Of a stretch of DNA of 64,000 bases, positions 11,808-23,068 are shown one piece after another. The stretch covers positions 570,500 to 634,499 of the forward strand of contig BCKK01000003.1 in the NCBI GenBank assembly GCA_001600615.1. The letters are read 5' to 3'. Position 1 is the first letter of the stretch. Each line of letters begins with the position of its first letter. Made by a program: the position numbers and the translations under genes. The notes under the pieces were generated by a model. The model had not been told where the DNA came from, did not search any database, and was given only the letters and a program-made list of their open reading frames with translations. The DNA is from Dioszegia crocea. Lineage: Eukaryota; Basidiomycota; Tremellomycetes; Tremellales; Bulleribasidiaceae.

Positions 11808-13944
11808 ATGGCACAAGACAAACAGGTAGACGGGAAGGAGGTAGCGGAGCACAATTCGCGGGAGAAGGTGAGTGATATGTATCGAACTCGGGATAATGAG
11901 ACGTTTGCTGATATGCTTGTGTAGGGCGTCTGGATCGTTGTACACGGTATGCCCTAGTGTTCCCGCTTGGCCCGATGTCTGAGGTCTGACACTGATGATT
12001 CAAGGCAAAGTGTGGGATGTGACTGATTTCCTTGATGTAAGTTTACCGCAGGCTTACCTGGTTTTACAAGATGGCTGATAGTGACAGGACCACCCCGGAG
12101 GAGCTGAGATCATCTTGTGAGTGTGCTCTAGGCGATCACGAATGCCGCTGAGCGAGATTAGGAAGTACGCCGGAATGGACGCTACGGAGGAATACGAGGT
12201 ATGTCTCCTTCTTCATTCGCCTTGATCGGAAAACAGCTAGCTTACCCAAACAAGCCGATCCACCCCCCAGATGCGATCAGTGACAACCTCGGTATGATCC
12301 CCTTTCTACCTCCTACCGGACCTATCGCTGACTCCCTAGACCCATCTAAAAACATCGGGACTTTACTCCCCAACACCCTACCCAAACCCGCCGTTGAATC
12401 CCCCGCTCCTGCTCCCGCTGCAGTCGCTATCCCTCAAAAATCAACATCTGCCGCTGGGCAGCCCGAGCCTGAAGAATACGTCAAGCCTGATATTGAAGAG
12501 ATGTTATCTCTGCATGACTTTGAGGCGGTGGCGAGGCGGACGATGAACCGTAGGGGTTGGAATTATTATTCCTCGGGTGCGGATGATGAGATTACCATGG
12601 TACGTCTGAGGCTTTATTTGCTATTACCGATGAGGAAGCTGATGATATAGCGCGAGAACCACAATGCGTACCACAGGGTATGGTTCCGACCTCGGATCCT
12701 TCGCAATGTCAAGAATGTCGATTATTCAACCAAGATTTGGGATTTCCCAACTAGTATGCCAGTCTATATCACCGCTACTGCCCTTGGCAAGCTTGGACAC
12801 CCCGAAGGCGAAGTTGCCCTCACTCGAGCGGCAGGTAAACAGGACATTATCCAAATGGTCAGTGAAAGAGAACGAAAGAAAACTGACGGTCTCAGATCCC
12901 CACACTTGCCTCGTGCTCATTCGACGAAATGGTAGATGCCGCCATCCCTAACCAGGTCCAATTCTTGCAACTCTACGTCAACTCCGACCGCGCCCGAACG
13001 AAGAAGATCATTGCACACGCCAAGGAACGTGGAATTAAGGCATTGTTCATCACTGTCGATGCGCCTCAGCTGGGCCGACGAGAGAAGGTGAGTCTCTATG
13101 GAAGGGTCAGTGAGCAGGGACTGACGTATAGGACATGCGTACCAAATTTGAAGGTGCAGCTGCATCACACCAAGAGAAGGGCAAGGATAATGTTCGCCGA
13201 GATCAGGGCGCAGCACGGGCCATCTCATCCTTCATTGACCCTTCTCTAAACTGGGCCGATCTGGCCGAATTGACAGAAGCGGCCGATGGGATGAAGGTTG
13301 TCCTTAAGGGTGTTCAATGCTGGGAAGACGCAGTCATGGCGGCCGAAGCAGGATGTGACGGTGTCGTCTTGTCAAACCACGGGTAAGTAGGCTGGCTGCC
13401 ATGGGGGATTATCGCTGAATTTACAGTGGTCGTCAGCTTGACTTTGCCCCTTCGCCAATCGCGATTTTACCCTCTGTTGTGGCCGCACTGCAGAGTCGAG
13501 GATTTATGACCCCTCATGCCACCCGAGGCAAATTCGAAATTTTTGTGGATGGCGGTGTGAGGCGAGCGACCGATGTCCTCAAGGCTATCGCACTCGGTGC
13601 GACTGCGGTAGGTATTGGACGACCAATGATTTACGCCATGAGTACATATGGTGAAGAGGGCGTTTCAAAGTTGCTCCAAATTCTCAAGGTAAGTCTTTAG
13701 GTCATGTGGAGGGGCCAAGGCTGATGAAGTAGGACGAGTTTGAGATGAATATGCGATTGATTGGCGCGCCGACATTGGCAGATGTCGTTCCTAATATGGT
13801 CGACACCAGGGCTTTGTTCACACCCGGTCCAGAGCAGACAATGTACGATGCCAACTGTAAGTCTTTGTGTCGATCCCGAATTCGGCAAGAGCTGATGGGT
13901 CAGACGAGAGGATGATGCCTGTTGGGTCTAGGGCAATGTTGTAA
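11808..13944 (+). CDS. CYB2: L-lactate dehydrogenase (flavocytochrome b2)
   Basis: FMN- and heme-dependent oxidation of L-lactate to pyruvate with electrons passed to cytochrome c. An N-terminal cytochrome b5 domain has the heme ligand motif DDHPGG and the second heme His in PIHPPD. A Pro/Ala-rich hinge (PAVESPAPAPAAV) leads to the FMN TIM barrel with WNYYSSGADDE, QLYVNSDR, VDAPQLGRREKD, KGVQ, the catalytic base SNHGGRQLDF, FVDGGVRRATD and GIGRPMIYA. The C-terminus is PVGSRAML. About ten short introns, two of them within the cytochrome b5 part. The chosen start gives MAQDKQVDGKE directly before the b5 domain, with no evident mitochondrial presequence, unlike the yeast intermembrane-space enzyme. 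Paralogues using glycolate or other 2-hydroxy acids cannot be excluded. Confidence 0.92.
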
Positions 13945-14142
13945 ATGCCCTATGTACTTGAAATCTCCTTCAACATTATCTCATTCCGCCCCCTTTTGCC
14001 TTTTGTAAACTTTGCTAGTTTGTATGAATGGACCTGTTCGAAACGGCAAGGTCCTTCACTGCTGACCGCTGCCAATAACTTCATGATTGTTGCATCTTCC
14101 CTTTCGTCATGGTTCTTACGCTGCTATTCAACTAATGTCGCT

Positions 14143-14863
14143 TTACTCCTTCTTGCCAGTCTCAATTTCCTTTCGGGATTGACCGTTCTCTGATTCGAGC
14201 TTCTTAGCGGAGTCCTACAGGGTCAGCTTTGGTCTGTATTCATATAACGGCAAGGAGAGGGCAATGCAGAATCGTCAACCGGGCAGGAAACACCTATCAA
14301 CGGAATGGCAGTCGGGATCGCCAGGTCCGGAGGTTTTGGAATGACGAAGGAGAGATGATATGAACTCTTGCCCCGCCAGCGCTTCAGAGAGAGAGAGAGA
14401 GGCAGAGATCTGCGGCATATAGGTCTGTGGCTAGAAGACAGGCACTTACGTCGGCAGCCTAAAAGATGAAATCAGCTTATATCCCCGTCAGACTTTAAGC
14501 AAGACTCACAGCGATAGCCTCCTTGGTTACCTTACCAGAAGATCCGCTCTCGTCCTTCTTGCCTTCTGAGCTCTTACCGGCGACCTCTGAAGAATGATCA
14601 GCGGGTATCCTTGACATAGGGAGCGTTTGTCTGCGTAATCCATGTCTCCTGTCTCATAGGCACCCCGAACACATACAGCTCATCCGTATGGCCAAACATC
14701 AAGCAGAACGAATTCCAATGAACACCATAAGCGGAGAAGAGGAAAACATACCAGGTCGCTGCTCAGCTCCAGTCTTCGCCCCCGCCTTATCCTCCTGACC
14801 GACCGACTGCTTCCCGAGCTGCTTGTTGTCCTCGGTCGCGGGAGATTGAGCGCCACCTGCCAT
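14143..14863 (-). CDS. Small hydrophilic Lys/Glu/Gly-rich protein
   Basis: A spliced gene of 89 residues with no recognised domain. Exons on the minus strand are 14863-14752, about 14586-14511, a 9-nt exon at 14458-14450 (Ala-Ala-Asp) and 14214-14143; all junctions keep frame and have GTATGT/GTGAGT/GTAAGT donors with GCTGA-type branch sites. The protein starts MAGGAQSPATEDNKQ and ends EIETGKKE; it lacks hydrophobic or cysteine residues and is rich in K, E, G, S and A, like stress-related hydrophilins or LEA-like proteins, though that role is inferred from composition only. The third intron (about 235 nt) holds a GA microsatellite. It is tail to tail with CYB2. Confidence 0.65.
14390..14402. 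repeat. GA dinucleotide microsatellite
   Basis: A run of about six GA units inside the last intron of the small hydrophilic gene. Confidence 0.7.
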
Positions 14864-15336
14864 TTTGATTGGATGTGTATTGGGGAGTAAGGGTAAGGGT
14901 GAGTAAGGGTAGTAAGTGGTGTTGTTGGTGTAGATGTGGTACAGTATAGACGATTGATTCCAGCGAGAGCACTCGAACTTGGGGCTGGGAAGGAGGGCCA
15001 TGACGTCAGGTGAGGTGACGTGGTATTTTCGGCATTGGCCATTATCAATACCGTCGGTATCGCAGCTTGCTGAGGGGAGAGTATGGGCCACTTGTACTAT
15101 GGTCTGAGCTCGTGGATCGTGCTGATCCGTGCAAGCCTGCCCTTTTGGTGTCATTATGTTTATTCATTATAAGACTTCTGTGCCGAGGGCAATGTCGTAC
15201 GGCAAAGCAATGTCCGTTTCCCTGTTTTCCGTTCTTCTAGCTTCTGAGTACTCTTACGCCTCCTATTCTCCCTTTCCCTCTCCGCACATCCACCGAGCAT
15301 CATAACCTCCCCTCCCCTCTTCTTTCCATTCACATC
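14864..15336. other. Intergenic region upstream of the hydrophilic gene
   Basis: Promoter of the minus-strand hydrophilic gene and 3' flank of the first CFEM gene. Contains GTAAGGGTGAGTAAGGGTAGTAAG repeats near 14887-14920 of pyrimidine-leader type on the minus strand. No gene seen. Confidence 0.5.
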
Positions 15337-16475
15337 CTACAACGCCAATCCCAATCCCGCCACGATGGCCAGAACGACCGACCATCCCCCCGTCCCCTTC
15401 ATACCGGCAGTAGCGAGCCCTGCCGATCTGCTCGAGCTAGCAGCAGCCGCGGCAGATGCACCCGATGCGGCTGTAGATGTCCGAGGGACGGTAGATGTCG
15501 TTGCTTGAACGACAGTGACGACGACGGGTGTCTCGGAGCTGATAGTTGTAGTAATGGCGGCAGTTGTGGAAATTTCGGCAGTGACGGTTGAGGTGATGAC
15601 GGGAGCGGGAGTGGGAGAAGTGGTAGATTCGGAAGAACGGAAGTAGGTCAGCGTTGATTCTAAGGAATTCCAGGCAATGGGGGAGGGTAGAGGATGGATT
15701 ATGGTAACTCACGAGGCGACGGGAACAGCTGATGAGGCGGCTGGAGCGCCTGCTGAGGAAGTAGGTGTAGCCGGAGCCGTTTGGATCGACACTTCAGCAG
15801 CACTCGATACTGACGAAGCAGCAGCAGGTGATGCAGATGAAGATGATGCGGGGCTCGGAGCGGGAGTATCAGGTGCCGCTGAAGAGGACGAAGCAGCAGC
15901 CGAGGCTGACTGTGCTGAAGATGCAGCTCTAGAAGTCGAGGAAATGGCAAGTGTCGTACTACTGCTCATCATACCGCCGCCGATAGAGTTGGCACATGTC
16001 GAGTCGTAGAAGGCATAAGCGGCCGTTGAGTCTGTGGGCTGGAGAGTGTCAGTCTAAAACCTACTTTGTCTCACTTCATTGTGCGGGTCATGTGGATGTG
16101 AAGAGAATGACGTACGGAGCATGATCCGCCAATACATGATCGAAGGTAACTGGCTGCTCCTGATGATTTACAGAAACAGGTCGTATTGCTGATCGTCCCA
16201 CAGCCCTGGGATGATCAGTAAGAGATCGAAAGTTGGGTGGAGGGATGACATACAGCATCTCGAGCAGCGTCATTAAAGCATAATTGGGCACAAGACGGAG
16301 GACCGGATTGACGAATCACCCACGTTGGGGGTAGTCTGACCTAGGAGATGAATCAGTAATGGTCGGACAGCAAAGTGTTGTTGACGTTGAGATTGGAATC
16401 CAAAGGAGGGTGGAGCGGACGGGGACTTACGGCCAGAGCTAAGGGGAGGACGGCAAAGAGGAGTGAGGCGTGCAT
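15337..16475 (-). CDS. CFEM-domain secreted protein A (GPI-anchor candidate)
   Basis: First exon encodes a 15-residue signal peptide (MHASLLFAVLPLALA). The next exons give a CFEM eight-cysteine domain: SCAQLCFNDAARDAGC, then TCFCKSSGAASYLRSCIGGSC. CFEM proteins bind heme or act as wall and virulence proteins in fungi. The residue at the usual heme-ligand Asp (three before the CxC pair) is Asn here (NTTCFC). A long Ser/Ala/Thr/Pro-rich stalk follows, and the C-terminus is hydrophobic (VVLAIVAGLGLAL), fitting a GPI signal. Exon junctions are phase 0 with GTAAGT/GTATGT/GTACGT donors. It is the most downstream of six like-oriented CFEM genes and has the longest stalk. Confidence 0.85.
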
Positions 16476-17096
16476 TTCAATCGTAAACTTCTTATGGGTC
16501 GTAGTAGTGGATACAGTTGTGTGGATGTGAGTTGGATGTATAGATGAGTGGTAGTTGAGCAAGAGGTTGGTAGGCAAGGAAGGAGGAAATGCTCCGAAGA
16601 AAATGAAAATGGCGGGTGGAGATGGGGCCCCACATTTTAGGTTCGGGGCTAAATTTAGCGCTAGCGGGGATTGTACGTCATGAGTTTCAAAGGGACCACC
16701 CTCGTTTCGACCCTGTGTGTCGGGACTCTCCTCATCCTCATCCTCATCCTCATCCTCATCCTCATCCTCTGCTTGGATCAAATGGCAGTAACTGGCCGTC
16801 ACGTTGCGATGGCAAGCGAGTCAGCGACAGATGCTCTTATGATGAGAATTTAACAGAACGCTGGGAGAACAAGAGGGCCCGCTTTTGCTGAGACTGGACG
16901 ACTCCAACCTCGCCGAAGTTCCCCATGTCGGGACACGGAGACTTGGCACCGACAGGGGTCGAGACTGGCTCACGCATGTGACAAAAGACAATCTTGCCCA
17001 ACATCAACGCATCAACAGCAGACACCCTGCATGTTCTGACCAAGACTATTAGATATGACTCTTTAAAGACCTTCATCAAACCCCTCTTCCCACCGC
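16476..17096. other. Intergenic region between CFEM A and B
   Basis: Promoter of CFEM A, including a (CTCATC)6 tract at 16731-16766. No gene seen. Confidence 0.55.
16731..16766. repeat. Hexanucleotide repeat (CTCATC)6
   Basis: Six perfect units about 260 bp upstream of the CFEM A start, in a noncoding region; copy number could vary and alter promoter spacing. Confidence 0.85.
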
Positions 17097-17997
17097 CTAC
17101 ATCATCAAGACACCAGCGACGGCTCCGAGACCAACAGCGACAAGGCCCTTGGCGACGGCGGTAGGCTGAGCGCCAGATTTGGAGGAGGCGGACGCAGCGG
17201 CGGAGGAGGCGTTGGAGCCAGAGACGCTGGCGGAGGCAGAGGCAGAAGCGGATGCCGAAGCTGAAGCGGAAACGCTGGAAGCGGACGCGCTGATGTTGCT
17301 AGCGGAAGCTGAGACGCTGTATTATCAGCACATATCTCAAGGAGAAGAGCTCAGGGGGAGCACGTACCCTGTGGCAGAGGCCGAGGTGGGCGCCACTGAA
17401 GCAGAAGGTGTGCCAATGGCTGAAGTCGGGGCGCTGCCTGATGGCTGAAGGGCGGAAGGGACTTCAGGCACGGGCGCGCCGGCGGACCTGCAGGTCTCTT
17501 GGAGGAAGGCAGTGGCGACGGGGATCTGGTCGGCCTGGAGGTGTCAGCGTGAGATTGAAATGTTCGGGTTGGGTCTGCGGAAGGGAATAGGGGGATTGTA
17601 TTGAGGGGTGAGGCCTGAGGAGAAAGACTTACAGAGCAGGAAGAAGCCACACAGGCCGACACTTTGCCTTGGATCTCGGCGTTGGTGCAAAGGCAGACAA
17701 AGTCGGTTCCGCCACATGGGGCAGGCTGAGAGTGTCAGCGTGAAGCTTGGCGATAGGAAGGAGGGGAAGGGGTCTGAGCTGGAAGGTGAAAGGTGCTAAC
17801 TCACGTTCAAGCTGACATCGGCAAGACAACCAACAGCGCACGCCGGGGGAGTTGCCTGACGCTGGACAAGGGCCTGAGGGTGTTAGTGAAGGGTCTGAGC
17901 GGGCGATTGAAGGTGAGAAGTGGGGATGAGAGGAATAGGAGAAGAAGAAACTTACCAAGGCCAAGGGGAGGAGAGCGATAAGTGCGAAGCCCTTCAT
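17097..17997 (-). CDS. CFEM-domain secreted protein B (GPI-anchor candidate)
   Basis: Signal peptide MKGFALIALLPLALA in the first exon, then a dibasic-free short spacer and the CFEM domain: ACAVGCLADVSLN, PCGGTDFVCLC, ACVASSC. The Asp of TDFVCLC is at the position that ligates heme iron in characterised CFEM hemophores. The stalk is an Ala/Ser repeat (SASASASASASASASVSG) and the tail GLVAVGLGAVAGVLMM is a plausible GPI signal. Five or so exons, all junctions in phase. A minus-strand TATATAA at 18109 lies about 110 bp upstream of the start. Probable cell-surface heme/iron or wall protein. Confidence 0.88.
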
Positions 17998-18573
17998 TGT
18001 AGGTTTTGATATGTGGATTCAGGGAGTGTTATGGATAGGTGTTACAAGCAGATGGATGACGGATGATGGAATGATGGGGGAAAGGGGAAGTTGGGTAGAA
18101 AGGATTGGTTATATATACAAGACATTTCGAGCCGAATATCAACGCTCGGACACGGTTTCGGTATTCCGCAGTTGAGTGAAAGGGATACTCAAAGGACGCG
18201 ACTTGGTTGTGCTCAACGACGGGAAAGGGACAAAGGACAAAGCGCCTGTCCCCTTGTCGACCGCCCTTTTGTTTCAGATTCGATAGAGTTTCATCAATTC
18301 AGGGTAGGGCAGGGACAAGGTTTGGCCCGAACTCCGAGTGGCGAAAGGCCCGAGCGCAGTAGCCATGGTTGTCGGTGTTACATGTGTACTGAACATGGAG
18401 AAACTTGCTCGAGCGGACATAGATGTATAGACAGTCGACATGACCAATTTCGTGTATACCAAGCATAAATGTCAAGAATTCCCCAAATTATATCTCCGAG
18501 CTAATCTCTGCTATCAAGACACGTGTATCCTCCCTTTTCCGACAATCCCTTTCTGTAGCCCTGACGACACCGC
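17998..18573. other. Intergenic region between CFEM B and C
   Basis: Carries the CFEM B promoter with a TATA box at 18109-18115 (minus strand). No further gene seen. Confidence 0.55.
18109..18115 (-). promoter_or_regulatory. TATA box of CFEM B
   Basis: TATATAA on the minus strand, about 112 bp upstream of the start codon at 17997. Confidence 0.5.
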
Positions 18574-19601
18574 CTAGATGGCAGCAACGGCTCCAGCAGC
18601 AGCAACCATGATGCAAAAGACACCAGCGGCGGCGGTTGGCATGGCCCAGGCTGACGAGCTGGGAGCGGGGAGGCCGGATGTCTGGGATCGGAGGGAAGAG
18701 AGGGCGTTGGACGCGGAGGCAGAGACGGACGCGGCGATGCCGGAAGCTGACGCAGCGGCGGATGAGGCTGCGTTGGAGGCGGAGGCGACACCGCTGCGTG
18801 TGTTAGATAGAGCGTGAGATTTCAGGTGGGTGAGACTTACGATTGGGCAGCGGAAGCGGCAGATGAGGCAGCGGATGAAGCGGCCGAGGCGCCGCTGGCG
18901 AGGACGGATGAGGCACTGTGTTGTCAGCTTATGAATAGCCTGATTGAGGGGCGAAGACTTACGAGGCAACTTCGCCAGAGACTGCAGATCCAGCACTGGC
19001 AACAGCACCCGAAGCGCTGGACGCAGCACCGGCAACAGCGCTCGAAGCGGACGCAGCGGCAGAGGTGATGGAGGCTGAAACACCGCTGGCGAGGGACGGG
19101 GCTGAGCCAGCCACACTGGAAGCGACGAGAGATCCCGAAGAGGCGATAGGGCTGATGGATGATGCTGGGGCAGTGGCCGAGGGCGCAGCGCCAGACGCGC
19201 AGATTTGCTGGCCGAATGCTAAGGCAGCTTCAACTACTGAGGCCTGTCGAGTTAGCTCTACCAACAAGGATGACAAGGCAATAACTTACGTCGCAAGTGT
19301 ACTGGATGCATCCAGCAAAGTTCCACTGGGTCTGTTGGTCGGCGCAAAGGCAGGCGACATCAGTAGCGGCGCAAGGACCCTGGAACTCAGCACAGCACAG
19401 CACTGGATTCTCAAAATTAAATCTGGACTTACAGGGTTGGCCTGCTGCTGAGCTACACAAGCGGCAATACAGTCCGGGGCGGCTTGACGAGGGATGACAT
19501 TGCCCGGGACCTAGAAATTATCAGTCAACCTCCTTTGTCCAGAGTAAGAAACTTACAGCAGCAATGACGGGGAGAAGAATGAGGAGGGCTGAAGTGCGCA
19601 T
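18574..19601 (-). CDS. CFEM-domain secreted protein C (GPI-anchor candidate)
   Basis: Signal peptide MRTSALLILLPVIAA, then VPGNVIPRQAAPDC and the CFEM cysteines CIAACVAQQQANP, PCAATDVACLC and CIQYTC. The frame holds only if the second intron ends at the later acceptor before GPCAAT; the nearer CAG would make a 30-nt intron and shift the frame. The heme-ligand Asp position is kept (TDVACLC). A long Ala/Ser stalk is split over several exons, and the tail SSSAWAMPTAAAGVFCIM...AAAGAVAAI is a strong GPI candidate. It shares the AWAMPTA motif with CFEM E and F. Confidence 0.87.
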
Positions 19602-20285
19602 TTTGTCTGAGGTGGGGTATAAGGTGGTAAGTACTATATGAGCGATAGGAGTGAAAGACAGTGGGGGTGGGGGGTTTGATGTTGATGTAGATATAGACGA
19701 GGCGAGACGGGGGGAAAAGGAACGAGAGGGAGGGGGGTGTTTATTTATGACGATCCGGACTGATCAAAGGAGTTCAAAGGAGGGTCCCTCATTCTGAGAC
19801 GCACACACAGCTTTAGCGCGGATGGGCATCTTCGGAAGCGAGTAATGACGCGTTTAGGGAGGACAAAGGGGGATGATAAGCTCATTGTGTCGTGTTGAAA
19901 CACGGGGTGGGCGCGTAGGTTTGGGAGCGCTTCCGATGCGTCGGGTTTGGCGTGACGGTCGGGGCTCGGACCTTTCTTTCATGCATCATCACTTGGATTG
20001 ATGAGGAGAGGGTGCTTCTGAGCGCGCATTACTAGCTAGCTATAGCTTAGGTATCTGGTATGCTCATATGGCGGAGATGGATGGTGAATTGAATATTGAA
20101 GAGCGGTCTCGAGTGGCTAGTGGCCACTGACCGGTGGGCGAATGCCATGCCGGCATGGTCAAGAAGGCTTGATCCAGACTCTTGAGAGATGCTGAGCGTT
20201 GTGAGGATGGCTGTATATCCCAGATACATACACTATCTTTACCCATATAAACCCATCAAAAGCCGTACGGCACGGCAACCAAGAT
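19602..20285. other. Intergenic region between CFEM C and D
   Basis: Promoter of CFEM C and 3' flank of CFEM D; G-rich leader on the plus strand (CT-rich on the coding strand). No gene seen. Confidence 0.55.
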
Positions 20286-21156
20286 CTAGACAACAACGAT
20301 AGCGCCAACAGCGACAATCACTACACCCGCCATACCCGCCACGGCGGTCGGTAAAGCCCTAGCTCGGGATGAGGACGCAGCGGCAGGTGGGGCAGTACCA
20401 GCTGCAGGAGCAGTCCTGAGAATCAGCCTTATCTCTTGCCCATCACCCTGAGTAAACGACAGGTAGAAGAGGAGAGAATTTGACATACCCTGCAGATGAG
20501 CCCGCGTTTCCATTTCCATTTCCACTCCCACTCCCACTCCCGCTTCCGCTACCAGTGACGGGCGCTGCGGTAGTCTGTGGCGTAGTGGAAGAAGGAAGAG
20601 GAACGACACCTGGAACCGGGACGGTCGTCTCGGGTATCTTGCTAGTTGTGCGACTGGCTGAGGAGGTCACGGGTACCCAGGTTGCGCAAGCGTCTCGGAT
20701 TTGCGTGAGGATCGCGTCGGTTGTGTCTTGCTAGTGTAGTCAGCGAATGTTCAAGGTATAACTTTGCGAGGGTAACGAGAGTAGGACGTTTATATGATCG
20801 TGGTCAGAAGAGCATAGAGGAACTCACGGGACAAGCAGCCTTGAGGCAAGATTCCACCTTGGTGAGAAAAGAGGGATTGGAGCATAGGCAGACTGAATTG
20901 TTGGTACAGCCAAGTGAGGCCTGTGTAATTAGCTACTTGTATCGCTTTGCCATAAGAGACACAGAGAGGTGTGGGACTTACTGCGTCTCGTGTAGCCTGA
21001 AGTTCACAGGGTTGACGACAAGGGTTGTTGAGTGCGCCTTGACGAGGAAATAGGCTGGGTGACTGGGTGGGTCAGCATTGTACTTATTGATGAAATATGG
21101 AGACGACTCACAGCTACAATCATCGGCAAGAGAGCTAGGAGGTAAGTTAATTTCAT
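20286..21156 (-). CDS. CFEM-domain secreted protein D (GPI-anchor candidate)
   Basis: Signal peptide MKLTYLLALLPMIVA, then SLFPRQGALNNPCRQPCELQ, LGCTNNSVCLC and SCLKAAC, a CFEM pattern in which the usual ligand Asp is Asn (NSVCLC). The stalk is Thr/Pro-rich, then a Gly-Ser/Gly-Asn repeat (GSGSGSGSGSGNGNGN) unlike the Ala/Ser stalks of its neighbours. The tail PTAVAGMAGVVIVAVGAIVVV is hydrophobic and fits a GPI signal. A minus-strand TATATAA at 21219 lies about 65 bp upstream of the start. Wall or surface role is inferred from the family. Confidence 0.85.
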
Positions 21157-21712
21157 CGTGATGGTATCGGAAATAGTAGAGTCAGATGCGCGATGTCAGA
21201 AACAGGGAGGTTCTGGGCTTATATATGCCCAAAAGCCCTACCGAGCAGCCGACGGGCGCAAAGAAAAGCTTGTCAGCGAGGAGGGTCTATTCGGCTGCGA
21301 TCAAGGTAAGAATTTGGCTCGCATGATTGAGATGCGGGGAAGCGAAAGCCAGAGCGAATAAGAACCGGGGAGCCGAAGCGAGAAAAAACCTTCGGTCTCT
21401 CCGGAATTGTATGCGTATAAACACGTCGTAAGAGAGCATCTGTGCAAGGTGGAACTAGGCGCGCCATGATCCCCGCTCAAGGTTGGTGAAGTACTAACAA
21501 TCATCCAAAAGCGTGTTGCGAAAATTGGAGGGTTCAGACTCAGTCTGACGTAACCTAGCCGAGGGGTTCCGAGGTGGCGGAGTACTCCTGAGTACTGGCA
21601 GTGCGAATCTACTGGGAGGTGGGTATGCTGAATGTATGCATACGCGCCATAACTTCTATATACACGAGAAGCACCTTACTAGTCACTATATCAAAGTCCA
21701 TAGCCAGTGTCA
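21157..21712. other. Intergenic region between CFEM D and E
   Basis: Promoter of CFEM D with the palindromic GGGCTTATATATGCCC around its TATA box. No gene seen. Confidence 0.55.
21219..21225 (-). promoter_or_regulatory. TATA box of CFEM D
   Basis: TATATAA on the minus strand about 65 bp upstream of the start at 21156, embedded in the near-palindrome GGGCTTATATATGCCC. Confidence 0.5.
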
Positions 21713-22679
21713 TCAAACAGCAAGGACAGCTCCAGCGGCAAACACCACCATCCCCATCATTCCCGCCCCGGCGGCGGCAGTCGGCATAGCCCAGGCGCTG
21801 GACGAAGAGGACGTAGAAGAGCTACGGGGTGAAGACACAACCCTGTGTCTGGTCAGCTATTGCCCACGACAGAGATCGGCTCCAGCCCGAGGCGAGAAGA
21901 AGTGGATACTCACGATGTGCTGGATGATCCGGCGCTCGAGGCTGTTGACCCAGATCGTACGGTCGTGGATGAGACTGGAGCGGTCTGGGATAAGGAGATA
22001 CTGGCAGCTCCGGAGGCTGAGGAAGCCGAGGCAGCGGAGGAAGAGAATCCAGCGCTGCTGCTGGACGAGCCCGAATCAGGGTCGCCGCCTGTCATGATTG
22101 CGTCGCAAGATGCTTTGATCTCGGCTTTCATACCGGGTGACTTTTCCGCCTGATAAGAAGTCAGCAAGCTCTTACTATGCCTCTAATCATCATCCCAGGA
22201 AAGATCAAAATCCCCTTCTCCAGCTTGGATTCGGGTTGAAGGGGGTCAAAGCGGTCCAGGAACAGAAACTTGAAAGGGCTGAAAGGAAAAACATACCGGG
22301 CAATTAGTTGTGACGCACTCATTGATCCAGTTGATATAAACTGTGTTCTTGCAGAGACACAATGAGTCCATTCCACAACCCGTCAAAGCCTTCAGGTCAG
22401 CTCATGGTCCGAACCATCAAGCGGAGGTAGAACTTACAATTTGCGCTTCAGCACCCGTATCGCACATGTCGAGGCAGGTTTCATTGAGTGTCGTAGGAGG
22501 CTCATCGTCGGCTGCTCCTTGTCGCTTGGATAGGAGGTTGGACTGTGACATCAGCCTGCTGGGCTCTAAAGGAGGGGTCGGGACTGCCTACGACGCCAGA
22601 ACTCACGGCGGCAATAAGTAGAACTCACGGCGGCAATAAGTGGCACAAAGGCCATCAAGGCCAGGATAGCAGTCCGCAT
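21713..22679 (-). CDS. CFEM-domain secreted protein E (GPI-anchor candidate)
   Basis: Signal peptide MRTAILALMAFVPLIAA, then SNLLSKRQGAADDEPP with a dibasic site, CFEM cysteines CLDMCDTGAEAQI, GCGMDSLCLC, ECVTTNC; the ligand Asp position is kept (DSLCLC). The stalk (SSSSSAGFSSSAAS...) is Ser/Ala-rich and the tail SSAWAMPTAAAGAGMMG...AGAVLAV matches that of CFEM C closely. The end of exon 1 and its donor are duplicated as a 22-bp tandem repeat (22599-22642); only the upstream donor keeps frame. Confidence 0.85.
22599..22642. repeat. 22-bp tandem duplication across an exon-intron boundary
   Basis: Two copies of GAACTCACGGCGGCAATAAG plus TA/TG, 21 of 22 bases identical. On the coding strand each copy contains the end of CFEM E exon 1 and a GTGAGT donor, so two equal donors lie 22 nt apart. 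Confidence 0.9.
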
Positions 22680-23068
22680 CTTGACTCAGTTGATAGTCTT
22701 GTAGTCGGAGTAGATGATCTGATAGAGAATTGATGATTGCTAGCAATTTGGTCCGGTAGCGAAGGACGTCCGAGAGCCAAACCTTACATCCAGGCTTGGA
22801 CCGTGGTGTGGTGTTTCAGCCTGTTTCAGATTCAGATGGTGTCGGCATGGGCCGTCCTGGTCATACAGTACCGGCTCAGTCACCGAGTCACGTCGGGGTG
22901 ACTGAAAGCTGTCCAAGACTGAAGTACATCTGTGTGTAACGGAACGAAGACACATCTCCAACCTATAAATGCATATCGAGACCTTTCATTATAAAGTAAT
23001 CCCTATGCCGATATTGCGCCTAGCTAACTGCAGAACAGAACAAGGCGCCCTTGGCTTCCTAGTGTTAC
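22680..23068. other. Intergenic region between CFEM E and F
   Basis: Promoter of CFEM E. Nothing else seen. Confidence 0.55.

Noticed and set aside
16731..16766. Regular repeats as a CRISPR-like array
   Set aside because: Contiguous hexamer units without spacers; a microsatellite in a eukaryotic genome.
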